A DNA stretch of 32,821 nucleotides, from positions 1 through 32,821 of the forward strand of contig JADFLJ010000008.1 in NCBI GenBank assembly GCA_022564475.1, in the 5' to 3' direction. A program made the translations under genes and the position numbers. The notes below the pieces were generated by a model, which searched no databases, had not been told where the DNA came from, and was given only the letters and a program-made list of their open reading frames with translations. Positions 8,007 through 17,403 of this stretch are shown in pieces; position 1 is the first letter of the stretch; every line of letters starts with the position of its first letter. This DNA comes from Pseudomonadota bacterium (GTDB taxonomy: Bacteria; Pseudomonadota; Gammaproteobacteria; Steroidobacterales; Woeseiaceae).

Positions 8007-10025
8007 CTAAAGCAGGGCTTCCCAGCTGGTCACGGGTAGTTCGCAATGAGTTCCGACGCAGCGGTAGGCCACGGTTTTTCCGGCCACCGGCTCGCGGTCA
8101 GCGAGCGCGCCGGGCAGGTTCCCGGTGTCGTTGCCAATCGCGAATATCAGCTGTGAGTGTCGACAGGATTTCGCGAGTGACGTTCGCCACTGACTGATCT
8201 CTGCATCCTCGCCGCGAATTACGATTATCTCGGGATGGGAGTTGTACTCTTGCAGGGCGTTGAGCAATGACATATGCGCCAGCGGATGTTCGGTCATTGC
8301 CTGCCACGCGGCCCGCAGGACGCGTTCCGCCGCATCGAGATAGCGTGTTTCTCCAAGCAGGAAGCCCAGCCGCTGCAATGCCAGTGCTGCGATGCCGTTT
8401 CCGGACGGGACCGCGTCGTCAGCCAGGGGCTTCGGTCGATGCATCAGACTTTCATGATCGTCTGCTGTGAACCAGAAACCACCGTCTTCAGCGTCCTCGA
8501 AAAATTCCAGCAAAGTGTCTGCAAGCCTGGTTGCGAACTCGAGGTGCTGGTTGTTCCAGCGTGCCTGCAATAATTCCAGTATCGCATCCAGAAGAAACGC
8601 GTAGTCGTCGAGATACGCCGGAAAGCGGGCTTGCCCGTCTTTGTATACGGCCAAAAGCCGTGCATCCAGGAACAGATTTTCGTGAATGAAATCGACGGCG
8701 CCGGCTGCTGCGTCGATCAGGTCATAACGATCCAGAGCGCGTCCGGCGATTGCAAAGCCGCGGATCGCGAGCGCGTTCCAGGATGTTAGTTGTTTTTCGT
8801 CACGCGCAGGTGGCACGCGTTGCGCACGCTCGGCCAACAGTATTTTGCGACCGGCGTTAACGCGCTCGACGAGCTCATTAACCGGGACGTTCGTAGCCTT
8901 CGCGATCTCATCGACGGTTTGCCGCACCGTCAGATGCCACTTGCCCTCGAAATTCGCGTCCTCATCAAGTCCGAATCGCCGACTCAATGCCGCGAACGTG
9001 TCCTGGTCGAGCAAATCCGACACCTGCTCCGGCGTCCATGCGTAGAAGCGGCCTTCCTCGCCTTCGGAATCCGCATCGCGTGTTGAGTAAAGCCCGCCAT
9101 TGGGCGCGACCATGTCCGCCAGCATCCAGTCCGCCGTCGCATTGGCGACGTCGGCGAAGAGTTGCTCGCCCGTCGCCAGGTACGCCTGTGTATACACGGC
9201 CAACAAGGCTCCGTTGTCGTACAGCATTTTCTCAAAATGCGGTATTTGCCAGAATTGATCGACCGAATAACGGAAGAAACCGCCGCCAAGATGATCGAAC
9301 AGGCCACCTTCCGCCATGCGTCTGAGTGTCAGGCTCGCCATCGACAACGCTGCATCGTCTTGTGGGTAGCGCAGCAGGCGTTCGATCGTTGTCGGATGCG
9401 GAAACTTCGGCGCGCCGCTGAAACCGCCATATTCGGCATCGAAATTTCGCGCAATCTGCGTCCTGACATCGGCCAGCGGTCCGCTGTCCAGTTTCTCGTG
9501 GGCAGCAGCCGGCTCCGGGAGGAGGCGGCCGAACACTTCCATAAGTTGCTCGCCCTGACTGCGGACATCGTCAGATTTGTCGACGTAATAGGTCGCGACG
9601 TGCTGCAACAGATCCTTGAACGCGGGCATGCCGTGGCTGGGCGTCGGCGGAAAGTAAGTGCCGCCAAAGAACGGGCGCTGCGTGTCAGGGCTCAGGAACA
9701 TCGTCAGTGGCCAACCACCCGAGCGCTGCGTTAGTAATTGATAGGCGCGCTGGTAAATCTTGTCGACGTCCGGTCGTTCCTCCCGATCGACCTTAATATT
9801 CACGAACAACTTGTTCATTATCCCGGCGGCCACGGGATCTTCAAAGGACTCGTGCGCCATGACGTGGCACCAGTGACAGGCCGAATAGCCCACGGACAAC
9901 AACACGGGTTTGCCCGTCTCGCGTGCCAGTGCAAATGCCTCATCAGACCACGGATACCAGTCCACGGGATTATCGGCATGTTGCAGTAAATAGGGGCTGG
10001 TCTCGGTGGCGAGGCGATTGGGCAT
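8007..10025 (-). CDS. yyaL: Thioredoxin-domain protein of the YyaL/DUF255 family
   Basis: A 672-residue protein related to B. subtilis YyaL and mammalian SPATA20. The N-terminal DUF255/thioredoxin-like domain (about 1-165) contains the signature [14 protein letters not shown] and a CHWC redox motif ([11 protein letters not shown], Cys50/Cys53). The rest resembles an (alpha/alpha)6-barrel fold of the six-hairpin glycosidase type ([37 protein letters not shown]). The biochemical role is not established; no signal peptide is seen, so it is probably cytoplasmic. It is transcribed divergently from lgt and converges with the small lipoprotein gene with only 2 bp between stops. Confidence 0.93.
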   Translation of the reverse strand: MPNRLATETSPYLLQHADNPVDWYPWSDEAFALARETGKPVLLSVGYSACHWCHVMAHESFEDPVAAGIMNKLFVNIKVDREERPDVDKIYQRAYQLLTQRSGGWPLTMFLSPDTQRPFFGGTYFPPTPSHGMPAFKDLLQHVATYYVDKSDDVRSQGEQLMEVFGRLLPEPAAAHEKLDSGPLADVRTQIARNFDAEYGGFSGAPKFPHPTTIERLLRYPQDDAALSMASLTLRRMAEGGLFDHLGGGFFRYSVDQFWQIPHFEKMLYDNGALLAVYTQAYLATGEQLFADVANATADWMLADMVAPNGGLYSTRDADSEGEEGRFYAWTPEQVSDLLDQDTFAALSRRFGLDEDANFEGKWHLTVRQTVDEIAKATNVPVNELVERVNAGRKILLAERAQRVPPARDEKQLTSWNALAIRGFAIAGRALDRYDLIDAAAGAVDFIHENLFLDARLLAVYKDGQARFPAYLDDYAFLLDAILELLQARWNNQHLEFATRLADTLLEFFEDAEDGGFWFTADDHESLMHRPKPLADDAVPSGNGIAALALQRLGFLLGETRYLDAAERVLRAAWQAMTEHPLAHMSLLNALQEYNSHPEIIVIRGEDAEISQWRTSLAKSCRHSQLIFAIGNDTGNLPGALADREPVAGKTVAYRCVGTHCELPVTSWEALL

Positions 10026-10041
10026 TTCGGCTGGTGTCCTG

Positions 10042-10071
10042 CTGGCACGAAAATCGGGCGGCCACTATAAC
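10042..10071 (+). promoter_or_regulatory. Candidate sigma70 promoter for lgt-thyA-folA
   Basis: CTGGCA (10042-10047, four of six matches to TTGACA) is followed, after an 18-bp spacer, by TATAAC (10066-10071, five of six to TATAAT). This would give a leader of about 60 bases before the lgt ATG. Prediction by eye only. Confidence 0.4.
10064..10069 (-). promoter_or_regulatory. Candidate -10 box for yyaL, overlapping the lgt -10
   Basis: On the minus strand the same bases read TATAGT, five of six matches to the -10 consensus, with a weak TTTTCG 16 bp upstream. It lies about 40 bp before the yyaL ATG. If real, the two divergent promoters share almost the same -10 bases and would compete for polymerase. 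Confidence 0.3.
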
Positions 10072-10135
10072 GCATCTACAGTCGGCGAAAAGGCGGTGTT
10101 AGACTTAGCCGAAATTCGCTACCGGGCACCTGTTT

Positions 10136-10921
10136 ATGCTGACATACCCAGAGATCGACGAGGTCATATTCTCGATCGGTTTTCTCAAAATTCGCTGGTA
10201 CGGGCTGATGTACGTCATCGGTTTTGTGCTCGCATGGTGGCTGGCCAAGCGTCGTTGCACGCGGTCCGATTCACCGGTAAACAGCGAACAGGTCGATGAC
10301 CTCGTGTTCTACGCCATGCTCGGCGTGATCGCGGGCGGGCGTGTTGGCTATTGCCTGGTGTACGGCTGGGATGAGCTGATATCCGACCCGTTGTATTTGT
10401 TCAAGATCACCGAAGGTGGCATGTCATTCCACGGCGGGCTGGCCGGCGTGTTGATCGCGATGTGGCTTTATGGCCGAAAACTTGGCAAGACGATGTGGCA
10501 AATCACCGATTTTGTCGCGCCATTGGTGCCGCTCGGGCTCGGCTTCGGTCGCATCGGCAACTTCATCAATGGCGAACTCTGGGGCAAGCCGACTGATGTT
10601 CCCTGGGCGTTCAATATCAACGGCGTCGGACTGCACCCGTCGCAGTTGTATGAAGCCATACTCGAGGGCTTCATGCTGTTCGCGATCCTGTGGATCTACT
10701 CGCGCAAACCGCGACCCTACCTGGCCGTGTCGGGCTTGTTCCTGTTTTTATACGGTGTGTTCCGATTTTTCGTCGAGTTCTATCGCGTGCCCGACGCGCA
10801 TCTCAACTACCTCGCGCTGGGCTGGGTGACAATGGGACAATTACTCAGCATGCCGATGATCATAGTCGGCGCGCTGGTCCTGTTTCTTGCCTACCGAAAA
10901 AAGCAGGAGGCGCAGGCCTGA
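10136..10921 (+). CDS. lgt: Prolipoprotein diacylglyceryl transferase
   Basis: An inner-membrane enzyme that moves diacylglycerol from phosphatidylglycerol to the lipobox cysteine of prolipoproteins, the first step of lipoprotein maturation. The 261-residue product has about seven membrane segments and the family signature [17 protein letters not shown]. Further conserved blocks are [22 protein letters not shown] and LHPSQLYEA. The C-terminus has the usual [21 protein letters not shown] block. It is first in a three-gene run: thyA starts one base after the lgt stop. Substrates in this window would include the small lipoprotein and RlpA. Confidence 0.97.
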   Translation: MLTYPEIDEVIFSIGFLKIRWYGLMYVIGFVLAWWLAKRRCTRSDSPVNSEQVDDLVFYAMLGVIAGGRVGYCLVYGWDELISDPLYLFKITEGGMSFHGGLAGVLIAMWLYGRKLGKTMWQITDFVAPLVPLGLGFGRIGNFINGELWGKPTDVPWAFNINGVGLHPSQLYEAILEGFMLFAILWIYSRKPRPYLAVSGLFLFLYGVFRFFVEFYRVPDAHLNYLALGWVTMGQLLSMPMIIVGALVLFLAYRKKQEAQA

Positions 10922-10922
10922 C

Positions 10923-11717
10923 ATGCATCAATATTTGTCGCTGATGAGGCACATCAAGGAGTCCGGCCAACGCAAGGAAGACCGCACGGGCACGGGCACA
11001 TTGAGCGTGTTCGGTCACCAGCTGCGCTTCGACCTGAGCGCAGGATTTCCACTCGTCACGACCAAGAAATTGCATTTGCGTTCGATTATCCATGAGTTGC
11101 TGTGGTTCTTGTCGGGCGACAGCAACATCCGCTACCTCAGGGAGAATGGCGTCAGGATCTGGGACGAGTGGGCGGACGCGGACGGCGAGCTGGGTCCTGT
11201 TTATGGTGTGCAATGGCGCAGTTGGGGTACGCCCGATGGCGCGGCAATCGATCAGATCAGTACGGTGATGCAGCAGCTCAAAGAGTCGCCAGACTCGCGG
11301 CGAATTATTGTCTCTGCCTGGAATGTCGCTGACCTGGACAACATGGCGCTGCCCCCATGCCACGCTTTATTTCAGTTTTACGTCGCGGACGGCAAGCTGT
11401 CGTGCCAGTTATACCAGCGCAGCTGCGACGTCTTTCTGGGCGTGCCGTTCAACATAGCGTCCTACGCCTTGCTAACGCATATGATAGCGCAGCAAGCGGA
11501 TCTTGCCGTCGGTGATTTCATCTGGACCGGGGGCGATTGTCACTTGTATCTGAATCATCTGGCACAGGCGGACGAGCAGCTTGCGCGTCAGCCGCTGCCG
11601 TTACCTCGTCTTGCGATCAAGCGGCGGCCAAAAAGTATTTTCGACTACCAATACGAGGATTTCGAGATTCTTAACTACGAGTCGCACCCGCACATTGCGG
11701 CGAAAGTCGCGGTCTAG
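10923..11717 (+). CDS. thyA: Thymidylate synthase
   Basis: Makes dTMP from dUMP, using methylene-tetrahydrofolate and releasing dihydrofolate. The product is 264 residues, the same length as E. coli ThyA, with the nucleophile Cys146 in [14 protein letters not shown]. Other conserved blocks include [40 protein letters not shown] and HLYLNHLAQ. The track ORF starts at 10887 inside lgt; ATG 10923, just after the lgt TGA and behind an AGGAGG-like stretch (aaGCAGGAGGCG), gives the standard N-terminus [11 protein letters not shown]. Pairing with folA is functional, because ThyA produces the dihydrofolate that DHFR recycles. Confidence 0.98.
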   Translation: MHQYLSLMRHIKESGQRKEDRTGTGTLSVFGHQLRFDLSAGFPLVTTKKLHLRSIIHELLWFLSGDSNIRYLRENGVRIWDEWADADGELGPVYGVQWRSWGTPDGAAIDQISTVMQQLKESPDSRRIIVSAWNVADLDNMALPPCHALFQFYVADGKLSCQLYQRSCDVFLGVPFNIASYALLTHMIAQQADLAVGDFIWTGGDCHLYLNHLAQADEQLARQPLPLPRLAIKRRPKSIFDYQYEDFEILNYESHPHIAAKVAV

Positions 11718-11723
11718 TTCCAA

Positions 11724-12236
11724 ATGCGTATCAGCCTTATCGCCGCAGCCTCGGCGAATAATGTCATCGGAAACCGGGGTGAGCTGCCGTGGCACCTGCC
11801 GCGCGACCTAAAGCGTTTCAAAGAAATCACGACGGGCAAACCGATCGTCATGGGACGTTTAACCTGGCAATCGATCGGCAAGCCGCTGCCGAATCGTCAG
11901 AATATCGTCCTCAGCCGCAATCCGGACTTCGAAGCGCCGGGTTGCGATATCGTCGCGTCGCCCGATGATGCTGTGGACATGGCAGGCCGGGTCGACGAGC
12001 TAATGATTATTGGCGGTGGACAGCTTTACCGTGAATTCCTGCCACGTGCGCAACGTATCTATATGACTCGAGTCGCTGTCGACATTGATGGCGATGCTTA
12101 CTTTCCCGATTTGATTGATGGCGAGTGGCAGGAAACGTCACGCGAGGCTTTCGCGATGGATTCGAAACACGCTTACCCGATGGAGATTTTTCAACTGGAT
12201 CGAGTCCTTACGGCTTCAATGCCGACAGGCGGCTAA
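11724..12236 (+). CDS. folA: Dihydrofolate reductase
   Basis: Reduces dihydrofolate to tetrahydrofolate with NADPH, recycling the product of ThyA. The 170-residue product shows the usual DHFR blocks: ISLIAAASANNVIGNRGELPWHLP at the N-terminus with catalytic acid in the LPRDLKRFK region, IVMGRLTWQSIGKPLPNRQNIVLSR (NADPH and folate contacts), and MIIGGGQLYREFLP. It begins 6 bp after thyA without a strong ribosome site (tagttccaaATG), so coupling to thyA translation is likely. Its 3' end overlaps the 3' end of the convergent kmo by 29 bp. Confidence 0.97.
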   Translation: MRISLIAAASANNVIGNRGELPWHLPRDLKRFKEITTGKPIVMGRLTWQSIGKPLPNRQNIVLSRNPDFEAPGCDIVASPDDAVDMAGRVDELMIIGGGQLYREFLPRAQRIYMTRVAVDIDGDAYFPDLIDGEWQETSREAFAMDSKHAYPMEIFQLDRVLTASMPTGG

Positions 12237-13569
12237 GGGCCGCGTCGGCGGCTCCTGGCAGATCGACTTCGGCCAGCGAGTTCGCGTCCCTGGTGAATTC
12301 TTCCAGCAGCGCGTTCTGGATTTCCCCACGTTGTTGTGCGAGGAGATAGGGGATTTCCGCATGAAACATCACCATTGAATAACGCGGGATGAAGTGCTGC
12401 GGTAACCTGCGCTCAAGCTCGAAAGACAGTGTCTTGCGCAGCGCGAATTTTGGGTCGCGCACTGTGTCGCGCATTTCGATGTAATTGTCCAGTGCCATGT
12501 CTGCAATCGCATTTGCATTCGCAAGTTGTTCGGCCTCGAAGCGCGCGAAAACATTGGGCCAGTCGCCGCCAAGGTCGTCCACGATCTCCGACAGTCGCAC
12601 GCAGTCTTCGAACGCCAGGTTCATGCCCTGACCGTGGAAAGGCACGATGGCATGCGCTGCGTCGCCGATGAGCAAGACGTTGCCGTGGTCGTGCCAGTGG
12701 CGGCAGCGTACGGTGCTGAGTATGCCCAGTGGGTGGTGCAGGACTTCGTCACAAAGCCTGGGAATCAATGCGGCTACGTCAGAAAAATGCTCTTCGAAAA
12801 ACCGCATGACCGCAGCTTCGTCGACCAATTGCCCGAAGCTGTTATTTCCCGCCGTGGACAGAAACAGTGTCAGCGTGAAGTCACCGCCCGGATTCGGCAG
12901 GGCGATAAGCATGAAGCCGCCGCGCGGCCAAATGTGTAGTGCGTCCGACGCAAGCTGATATTCACCGCTCGGTCCGGCAGGAATAGAGAGTTCCTTGTAA
13001 GCGTGTGCGAGCAGGGATTCGATGCCACCAAAGGTTCCGGTACCGTCGAATGAGCGACGGATGATCGAACCGGCGCCGTCTGCCGCAAGCAAGGGCTCCG
13101 CTGCAATTTGATACATGCTGCCGTCGAGCTCGTTCCTGATGTGTACAGTGCGGTCCGGCGCGTCGTAAGCGATCGCATTCTGCTGAAAATGCAGGTGCAG
13201 GTTGGGTGTGTCGTCGGCCACGCCCAGCAATACCTGATTCAGCCCCAGCCTCGTGACTGAGTAAATCTGTTCGTGTTCTTGTTGCCCATAGCGAAGGAAA
13301 GACGTCGTACCGTCGGCCTGATGCAGCATGCGGCCCCGCATAGGCACCAACATGGGTTGGATGAGTGCGTCGATGCCCACTTGCTGTAATGCATTCAGCC
13401 CGCGCGCCGCGAGCGCGAGATTGATCGAGCGACCTGCCTCCGCGTCGCGGATGCGCGGGTCGGTGAAGCGTTCGTAAACGTTAAGCTCGAAACCGTGTCT
13501 CGCGAGCATAATCGCGGTCAACGTGCCGCATTGACCGGCACCAATTATATTGACGGAATCGGATTTCAT
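12208..13569 (-). CDS. kmo: Kynurenine 3-monooxygenase
   Basis: An FAD-dependent hydroxylase that converts L-kynurenine to 3-hydroxykynurenine with NADPH and oxygen. The 453-residue product has the N-terminal Rossmann motif IIGAGQCGTLTAIMLARHG, the substrate/FAD block AGRSINLALAARGLNAL typical of KMO, and the second FAD motif GDAAHAIVPFHGQGMNLAFED near residue 300. The C-terminal region contains the expected helical block (RDPKFALRKTLSFELERR). The start overlaps the kynU stop by ATGA. It is the last gene of the haaO-kynU-kmo set and converges on folA with a 29-bp overlap. Confidence 0.95.
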   Translation of the reverse strand: MKSDSVNIIGAGQCGTLTAIMLARHGFELNVYERFTDPRIRDAEAGRSINLALAARGLNALQQVGIDALIQPMLVPMRGRMLHQADGTTSFLRYGQQEHEQIYSVTRLGLNQVLLGVADDTPNLHLHFQQNAIAYDAPDRTVHIRNELDGSMYQIAAEPLLAADGAGSIIRRSFDGTGTFGGIESLLAHAYKELSIPAGPSGEYQLASDALHIWPRGGFMLIALPNPGGDFTLTLFLSTAGNNSFGQLVDEAAVMRFFEEHFSDVAALIPRLCDEVLHHPLGILSTVRCRHWHDHGNVLLIGDAAHAIVPFHGQGMNLAFEDCVRLSEIVDDLGGDWPNVFARFEAEQLANANAIADMALDNYIEMRDTVRDPKFALRKTLSFELERRLPQHFIPRYSMVMFHAEIPYLLAQQRGEIQNALLEEFTRDANSLAEVDLPGAADAALSRLSALKP

Positions 13570-14834
13570 TTTAGAGCGAGTTCGAGACGCTCCACAAATT
13601 CGAATACGTCGGAAAAGCTGTTGTACATCGGTGCGGGCGCGACGCGTATGACGTCGGGTTCACGCCAGTCGCCCGTGACATTGAGCTTGCGCAGTCGGTC
13701 GAACAGCGTCTTGCCGTCGATGTTCGCATCTTGCACGACGAGTGACAGTTGAGCACCGCGCGCATCTGCAGGCGTGAGAATGCCAATGTGTTCAGGGAAG
13801 CGTCGATTGATCAACCAACGCAGGTAATTCGTCAGGCTGCGGGATTTTTCGATCAGGCGCGGCAGACCAGCCTCGAGAAACAGTTCCAATGACGCAATGA
13901 CGGGCGCCAGCGAAAGAATCGGTGGGTTACTTATCTGCCAGAGTTCGGCGCCTGCGGCCGGTGTAAACGTCGGCAGCATCTTGAAGCGTGTCTTGTCGTC
14001 ATGTCCCCACCAGCCGTGCAGCTGGTTCAGGTTTTCCGGCGAACAATGCGACTCGTGGATAAAGGCACCGCCGATCGCTCCCGGCCCCGCATTCAGGTAT
14101 TTGTAGGTACACCATGCCGCGAAGTCCGGCGCCCAGTCATTGAGGTGCAGTTCTACGTTGCCAATGGCATGTGCCAGGTCCAGCCCAACAACACAGCCGG
14201 CATCGCGCCCCAGGCGGCAAATTTCGGCCATTTCGAGAACCTGCCCCGTGTAGTACTGGACGCCCGGCAGCAACAGCAGGGCGATGCTGTCGCCCTCTCG
14301 CTCGAGAATGTCGGCCAGGTCTGACAGGGCTAGCCAGCCGTCCTCGTTGGACGATTTCCATTCAACGATTCCTTCCTCCGGGTCGAAACCGTGCATGCGA
14401 ATCTGCGATTGCGCAGCGTAGCGATCGGACGGAAACGCCTTTTCCTCGATCAGAATCTTGTGGCGTGCATTCGTCGGACGATAAAAACTCGCCATCAGAA
14501 AGTGCAGATTGACGGTCAGCGTGTTCATCGCGATTACTTCGGATGGTTTCGACCCCGTTAAATCTGCAAACCCCCGGGTTGCGTGCCGGTGGTATTCGAT
14601 CCACGGCCGCTCGGAATGAAAATGACCGTCGACGGCGTAATTGGCCCAGTTTGCGAGTTCGTCGAGAACGTATTTTTTAGCCAGCTTGGGCTGCAGTCCC
14701 AGGGAATTACCGCACAAGTACACAGGCGAATTGCCGTCACGGCTTGGCGGGAAATTAAACTGGTCGCGAAATGCCCGCAGTGGATCCTGTTCATCCAGCT
14801 TGCGTGCGAATTCCTTGTTGTCTTCGAAATTCAT
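13566..14834 (-). CDS. kynU: Kynureninase
   Basis: A PLP enzyme that cleaves 3-hydroxykynurenine (or kynurenine) to 3-hydroxyanthranilate (or anthranilate) and alanine. The 422-residue product has the PLP lysine motif WCTYKYLNAGPGAIGGAFIHE and family blocks VYLCGNSLGLQPK, VGLDLAHAIGN and HGWWGHD. The track ORF begins at 14867, but the ATG at 14834 overlaps the haaO stop by ATGA and gives a normal start (MNFEDNKEFARKLD). With KMO encoded just downstream and HaaO upstream, the natural substrate is probably 3-hydroxykynurenine. PLP synthesis (pdxA) is encoded in the same run of genes. Confidence 0.95.
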   Translation of the reverse strand: MNFEDNKEFARKLDEQDPLRAFRDQFNFPPSRDGNSPVYLCGNSLGLQPKLAKKYVLDELANWANYAVDGHFHSERPWIEYHRHATRGFADLTGSKPSEVIAMNTLTVNLHFLMASFYRPTNARHKILIEEKAFPSDRYAAQSQIRMHGFDPEEGIVEWKSSNEDGWLALSDLADILEREGDSIALLLLPGVQYYTGQVLEMAEICRLGRDAGCVVGLDLAHAIGNVELHLNDWAPDFAAWCTYKYLNAGPGAIGGAFIHESHCSPENLNQLHGWWGHDDKTRFKMLPTFTPAAGAELWQISNPPILSLAPVIASLELFLEAGLPRLIEKSRSLTNYLRWLINRRFPEHIGILTPADARGAQLSLVVQDANIDGKTLFDRLRKLNVTGDWREPDVIRVAPAPMYNSFSDVFEFVERLELALK

Positions 14835-15352
14835 GGTTGGGCGGTTTCCTGCTTCACTGTTCCACAATGTTCGCAGCTGCGATTTTCGACGGAGCTGTAG
14901 AATCGTTCAAAAACCGCAGGCAGTTGACCCACGATATCGTCGACGTACAGGTATTCCTCGTACAGCTTGCTATCGCAATTGTCGCAATACCAGATGAAGC
15001 CGTCGAGTTCCTGCGGCAAGCGCTTGCGTTCGACGACCAGGCCAATCGTGTCCGCAAAGCGTTGCGGTGAGTGCGGCACGCGCGGTGGCAGGAGCAGGAC
15101 GTCGCCTTCGCCAATCGTGATATCGACTCGCTTGTCATCCTGGATGGTCCGCAGAAGCATATCGCCCTCGAGCTGGTAGAAAAACTCGGGTCCTTCATCG
15201 ACGTGATAGTCGTCGCGTGAGTTTGGACCGCCGACAATCATGACGATGAAGTCATCGTCCTCGAAGACCTGTTGATTACAGACCGGTGGTTTGAGCGCAT
15301 CGCGGTGAGCGTCGATCCACTGCTGCAAATTGAACGCGCTTAGCGATCGCAT
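14831..15352 (-). CDS. haaO: 3-hydroxyanthranilate 3,4-dioxygenase
   Basis: A cupin dioxygenase that opens the ring of 3-hydroxyanthranilate to give aminocarboxymuconate semialdehyde, which cyclises on its own to quinolinate. The 173-residue product keeps the iron ligands (His50 and Glu56 in YHVDEGPEFFYQ, His94 in RVPHSPQRF). It also keeps the C-terminal rubredoxin-like four-cysteine site of bacterial enzymes (CDNC 123/126, CEHC 160/163). The track start at 15433 lies deep in apaH; ATG 15352 gives MRSLSAFNLQQWIDAHR, matching family N-termini. The start lies inside the apaH 3' end (13-bp overlap), indicating that the kynurenine genes are read from the apaH transcript. Confidence 0.96.
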   Translation of the reverse strand: MRSLSAFNLQQWIDAHRDALKPPVCNQQVFEDDDFIVMIVGGPNSRDDYHVDEGPEFFYQLEGDMLLRTIQDDKRVDITIGEGDVLLLPPRVPHSPQRFADTIGLVVERKRLPQELDGFIWYCDNCDSKLYEEYLYVDDIVGQLPAVFERFYSSVENRSCEHCGTVKQETAQP

Positions 15353-16170
15353 GCTTGTTGGCCTGCTACCTGGAACACACGCGGGTTGCGCTTGTCCAGC
15401 CGCACGGCTGTAAGCTGGCGGCCCCAGACACAACCCGTGTCCAGGCTGATCAACTCGGGCAATACAATCAGACCCAGCGCAGACCAGTGTCCGAACACGA
15501 CACGCGTATCGCCAGTCGCCCGATCATCAAATTCGAACCACGGCTTAAGCCCTTTTCGTGCGCGCCAGGGCGCGCCCGTATGGGCGAAATTCAATCGCAT
15601 GTCGGCCGTCAGCATGCGCATGCGTGTCAGCGTATTGACGATGAATCTCAGGCGCGCGTTGCCTTTCAATTTTCCTGACCATCGTCGTGGTGTGTTGCCA
15701 TACATTTTCTCGAGCAAGGTTTCGAACTTCTTGCCCTGCAGGGCAGCTTCAACCTCTGCGGCATGCGCCAGTGTCTTCTTGACGGACCAGGCAGGGTGCG
15801 TGCCTGCGTGTACCAGCAGCGTATCGAGTTTCCTGTCGTAGTGTGCGAGGGGCAAGCGTCGCAACCAATCGACGAGTTCGTCGCAATCCGCTGCCCGCAG
15901 AAGTTTTTCCAGTGTCTCGAATCGACGATTGAGGTTGGTGCTGTCGCTTGCCAGCGCAAGCAAATGCAGGTCGTGATTGCCCAAAACAGTAATCACTGAG
16001 TCGCCCAGACCGCGCACAAAGCGCACAAGCTGCAGCGATTTTGGCCCACGGTTCACAAGATCGCCGGTTAACCAAAGCCTGTCCTTTGCCGGGTCGAAGT
16101 CGATCTGATCGAGCAGCTTGCGGAACGGGTCATAGCAGCCCTGCAAGTCTCCAATCGCGTAGGTTGCCAT
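15340..16170 (-). CDS. apaH: Bis(5'-nucleosyl)-tetraphosphatase, symmetrical
   Basis: Hydrolyses diadenosine tetraphosphate to two ADP and also acts on NpnN RNA caps. It belongs to the PPP-type metallophosphatases: GDLQGCYD, LTGDLVNRGP and LGNHDLHLLAL supply the metal and phosphate ligands, with a C-terminal SLDTGCVWGRQLTAVRLD block typical of ApaH. The length is 276 residues, normal for the family. It follows apaG by 14 bp, as in E. coli. Unlike E. coli, its stop codon lies within the start of haaO. Confidence 0.97.
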   Translation of the reverse strand: MATYAIGDLQGCYDPFRKLLDQIDFDPAKDRLWLTGDLVNRGPKSLQLVRFVRGLGDSVITVLGNHDLHLLALASDSTNLNRRFETLEKLLRAADCDELVDWLRRLPLAHYDRKLDTLLVHAGTHPAWSVKKTLAHAAEVEAALQGKKFETLLEKMYGNTPRRWSGKLKGNARLRFIVNTLTRMRMLTADMRLNFAHTGAPWRARKGLKPWFEFDDRATGDTRVVFGHWSALGLIVLPELISLDTGCVWGRQLTAVRLDKRNPRVFQVAGQQACDR

Positions 16171-16184
16171 GCGGTACTCTTAAC

Positions 16185-16565
16185 TCAGTGCAGCAGGCCT
16201 GGAACGGCGAGCGTGAATGCCGCAATTGGCGCATCGAAATTGACGCCATCGTCGGTTTCCATTCTGTACATACCCTGCATCGAGCCTACCGGCGTGCCGA
16301 GCACGGCACCGCTCGAGTACTGAAATTCCTCACCGGGCTGCAAATGCGGCTGCTCACCGACAACGCCATCGCCATTCACTTCCTGCACTTTTCCATTCGC
16401 ATCGGTAATGATCCAGTGGCGGCTGATCAACTTTGCCGCCACGGCGCCGTAGTTCGAAATGGTGATCGTGTATGCGAAAACGTAGCGATCCAGCTCCGGT
16501 TCGGATTGCTCATCAACATAACGTGTAGCGACCTGGATCCTGATGTCGCAGACTTTTTCATCCAT
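16185..16565 (-). CDS. apaG: ApaG protein
   Basis: A 126-residue, single-domain protein with a fibronectin-III-like beta-sandwich. Conserved blocks are VFAYTITISNYGAVAAKLISRHWIITDANG, VVGEQPHLQPGEEFQYSSG and GSMQGMYRMETDDG; a related domain occurs in some eukaryotic F-box proteins. Its biochemical role in bacteria is unsettled. It sits between rsmA and apaH in the order known from E. coli, with short gaps (46 and 14 bp). Confidence 0.96.
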   Translation of the reverse strand: MDEKVCDIRIQVATRYVDEQSEPELDRYVFAYTITISNYGAVAAKLISRHWIITDANGKVQEVNGDGVVGEQPHLQPGEEFQYSSGAVLGTPVGSMQGMYRMETDDGVNFDAPIAAFTLAVPGLLH

Positions 16566-16611
16566 GGGGATCGTGGCCTGACCAGTAATGAAGGCCTCTA
16601 TTCTATCGACT

Positions 16612-17403
16612 TCAGGTGCTCGCGGAACTGTTTTTCAACGCCAGATGATTGGCCAGTGCCACCCAGTCCGGGATCGCGATGTTTTCAGGGCGCAATCCCG
16701 GGTCAATATTGAGGGCTTGCAGTTCCTCCTCGGAGGCGTATGTCTTTACGGCATTGCGCAGCGTCTTGCGCCGCTGGCTGAAAGCCGCTGCGACCAGGCC
16801 TGACAGAAGCTGGCCATCCACGATATCGATGATCCCGGATTTGGGCCGCAGCCGCACCACGGCCGAGGTCACGGCTGGCGGCGGATCAAACGCCAGTCGG
16901 TCGACGTCGAACAGCGCTTCGATATCGAGGTAGCAGCCGAGCATGATTGTAAGACGACCGAATGCCTTGCTTCCGGGATCTGCCGCCATGCGATCGACCA
17001 CCTCTTTTTGCAACATGAAATGCATGTCGGTAATCACGTCGCGCTGAGCGAGGAGGTGAAACAACAACGGTGTCGAAATGTTGTACGGGAGATTGCCAAC
17101 GACGCGCAGCGAGGTGCCCAGTGACGAGAAGTCGAAAGACAGCGCGTCTGCTTCATGAATCGTGACGCGCTCGTTATCCTGGAACAGAGTGCGCAAACGC
17201 GCTGCGAGGTCGCGATCGAGCTCCACTGCATGCAAACTACCGCAGCGTCGCGCGAGTGGCACTGTGATTGCTCCGGAGCCCGCGCCGATTTCGACAATGA
17301 CCTCATCTTCCTGCGGCGAAATCGCATTGACGATGGCGTCAACGACACCGGGATCTGTCAGGAAATGCTGTCCAAATCGTTTGCGCGGGCGGTGCTTGTT
17401 CAC
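16612..17403 (-). CDS. rsmA: 16S rRNA dimethyladenosine transferase
   Basis: Also called KsgA. It dimethylates two adjacent adenines in the 3'-terminal helix of 16S rRNA late in small-subunit assembly, using S-adenosylmethionine. The 263-residue product has RKRFGQHFLTDP, the SAM motif VEIGAGSGAIT and the catalytic motif VGNLPYNIST. The C-terminal helical domain ends with the QRRKTLRNAVK block. The start codon is GTG, overlapping the pdxA stop as GTGA, which argues for translational coupling. Confidence 0.97.
   Translation of the reverse strand: MNKHRPRKRFGQHFLTDPGVVDAIVNAISPQEDEVIVEIGAGSGAITVPLARRCGSLHAVELDRDLAARLRTLFQDNERVTIHEADALSFDFSSLGTSLRVVGNLPYNISTPLLFHLLAQRDVITDMHFMLQKEVVDRMAADPGSKAFGRLTIMLGCYLDIEALFDVDRLAFDPPPAVTSAVVRLRPKSGIIDIVDGQLLSGLVAAAFSQRRKTLRNAVKTYASEEELQALNIDPGLRPENIAIPDWVALANHLALKNSSAST

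Noticed and set aside
9162-9734. 190-codon plus-strand ORF opposite yyaL
   Set aside because: The yyaL translation is convincing over this whole stretch and the antisense product has no recognisable features.
14835-14867. Upstream start of kynU at 14867
   Set aside because: The extra 11 residues are the haaO 3' end in another frame; ATG 14834 forms an ATGA overlap and a normal N-terminus.
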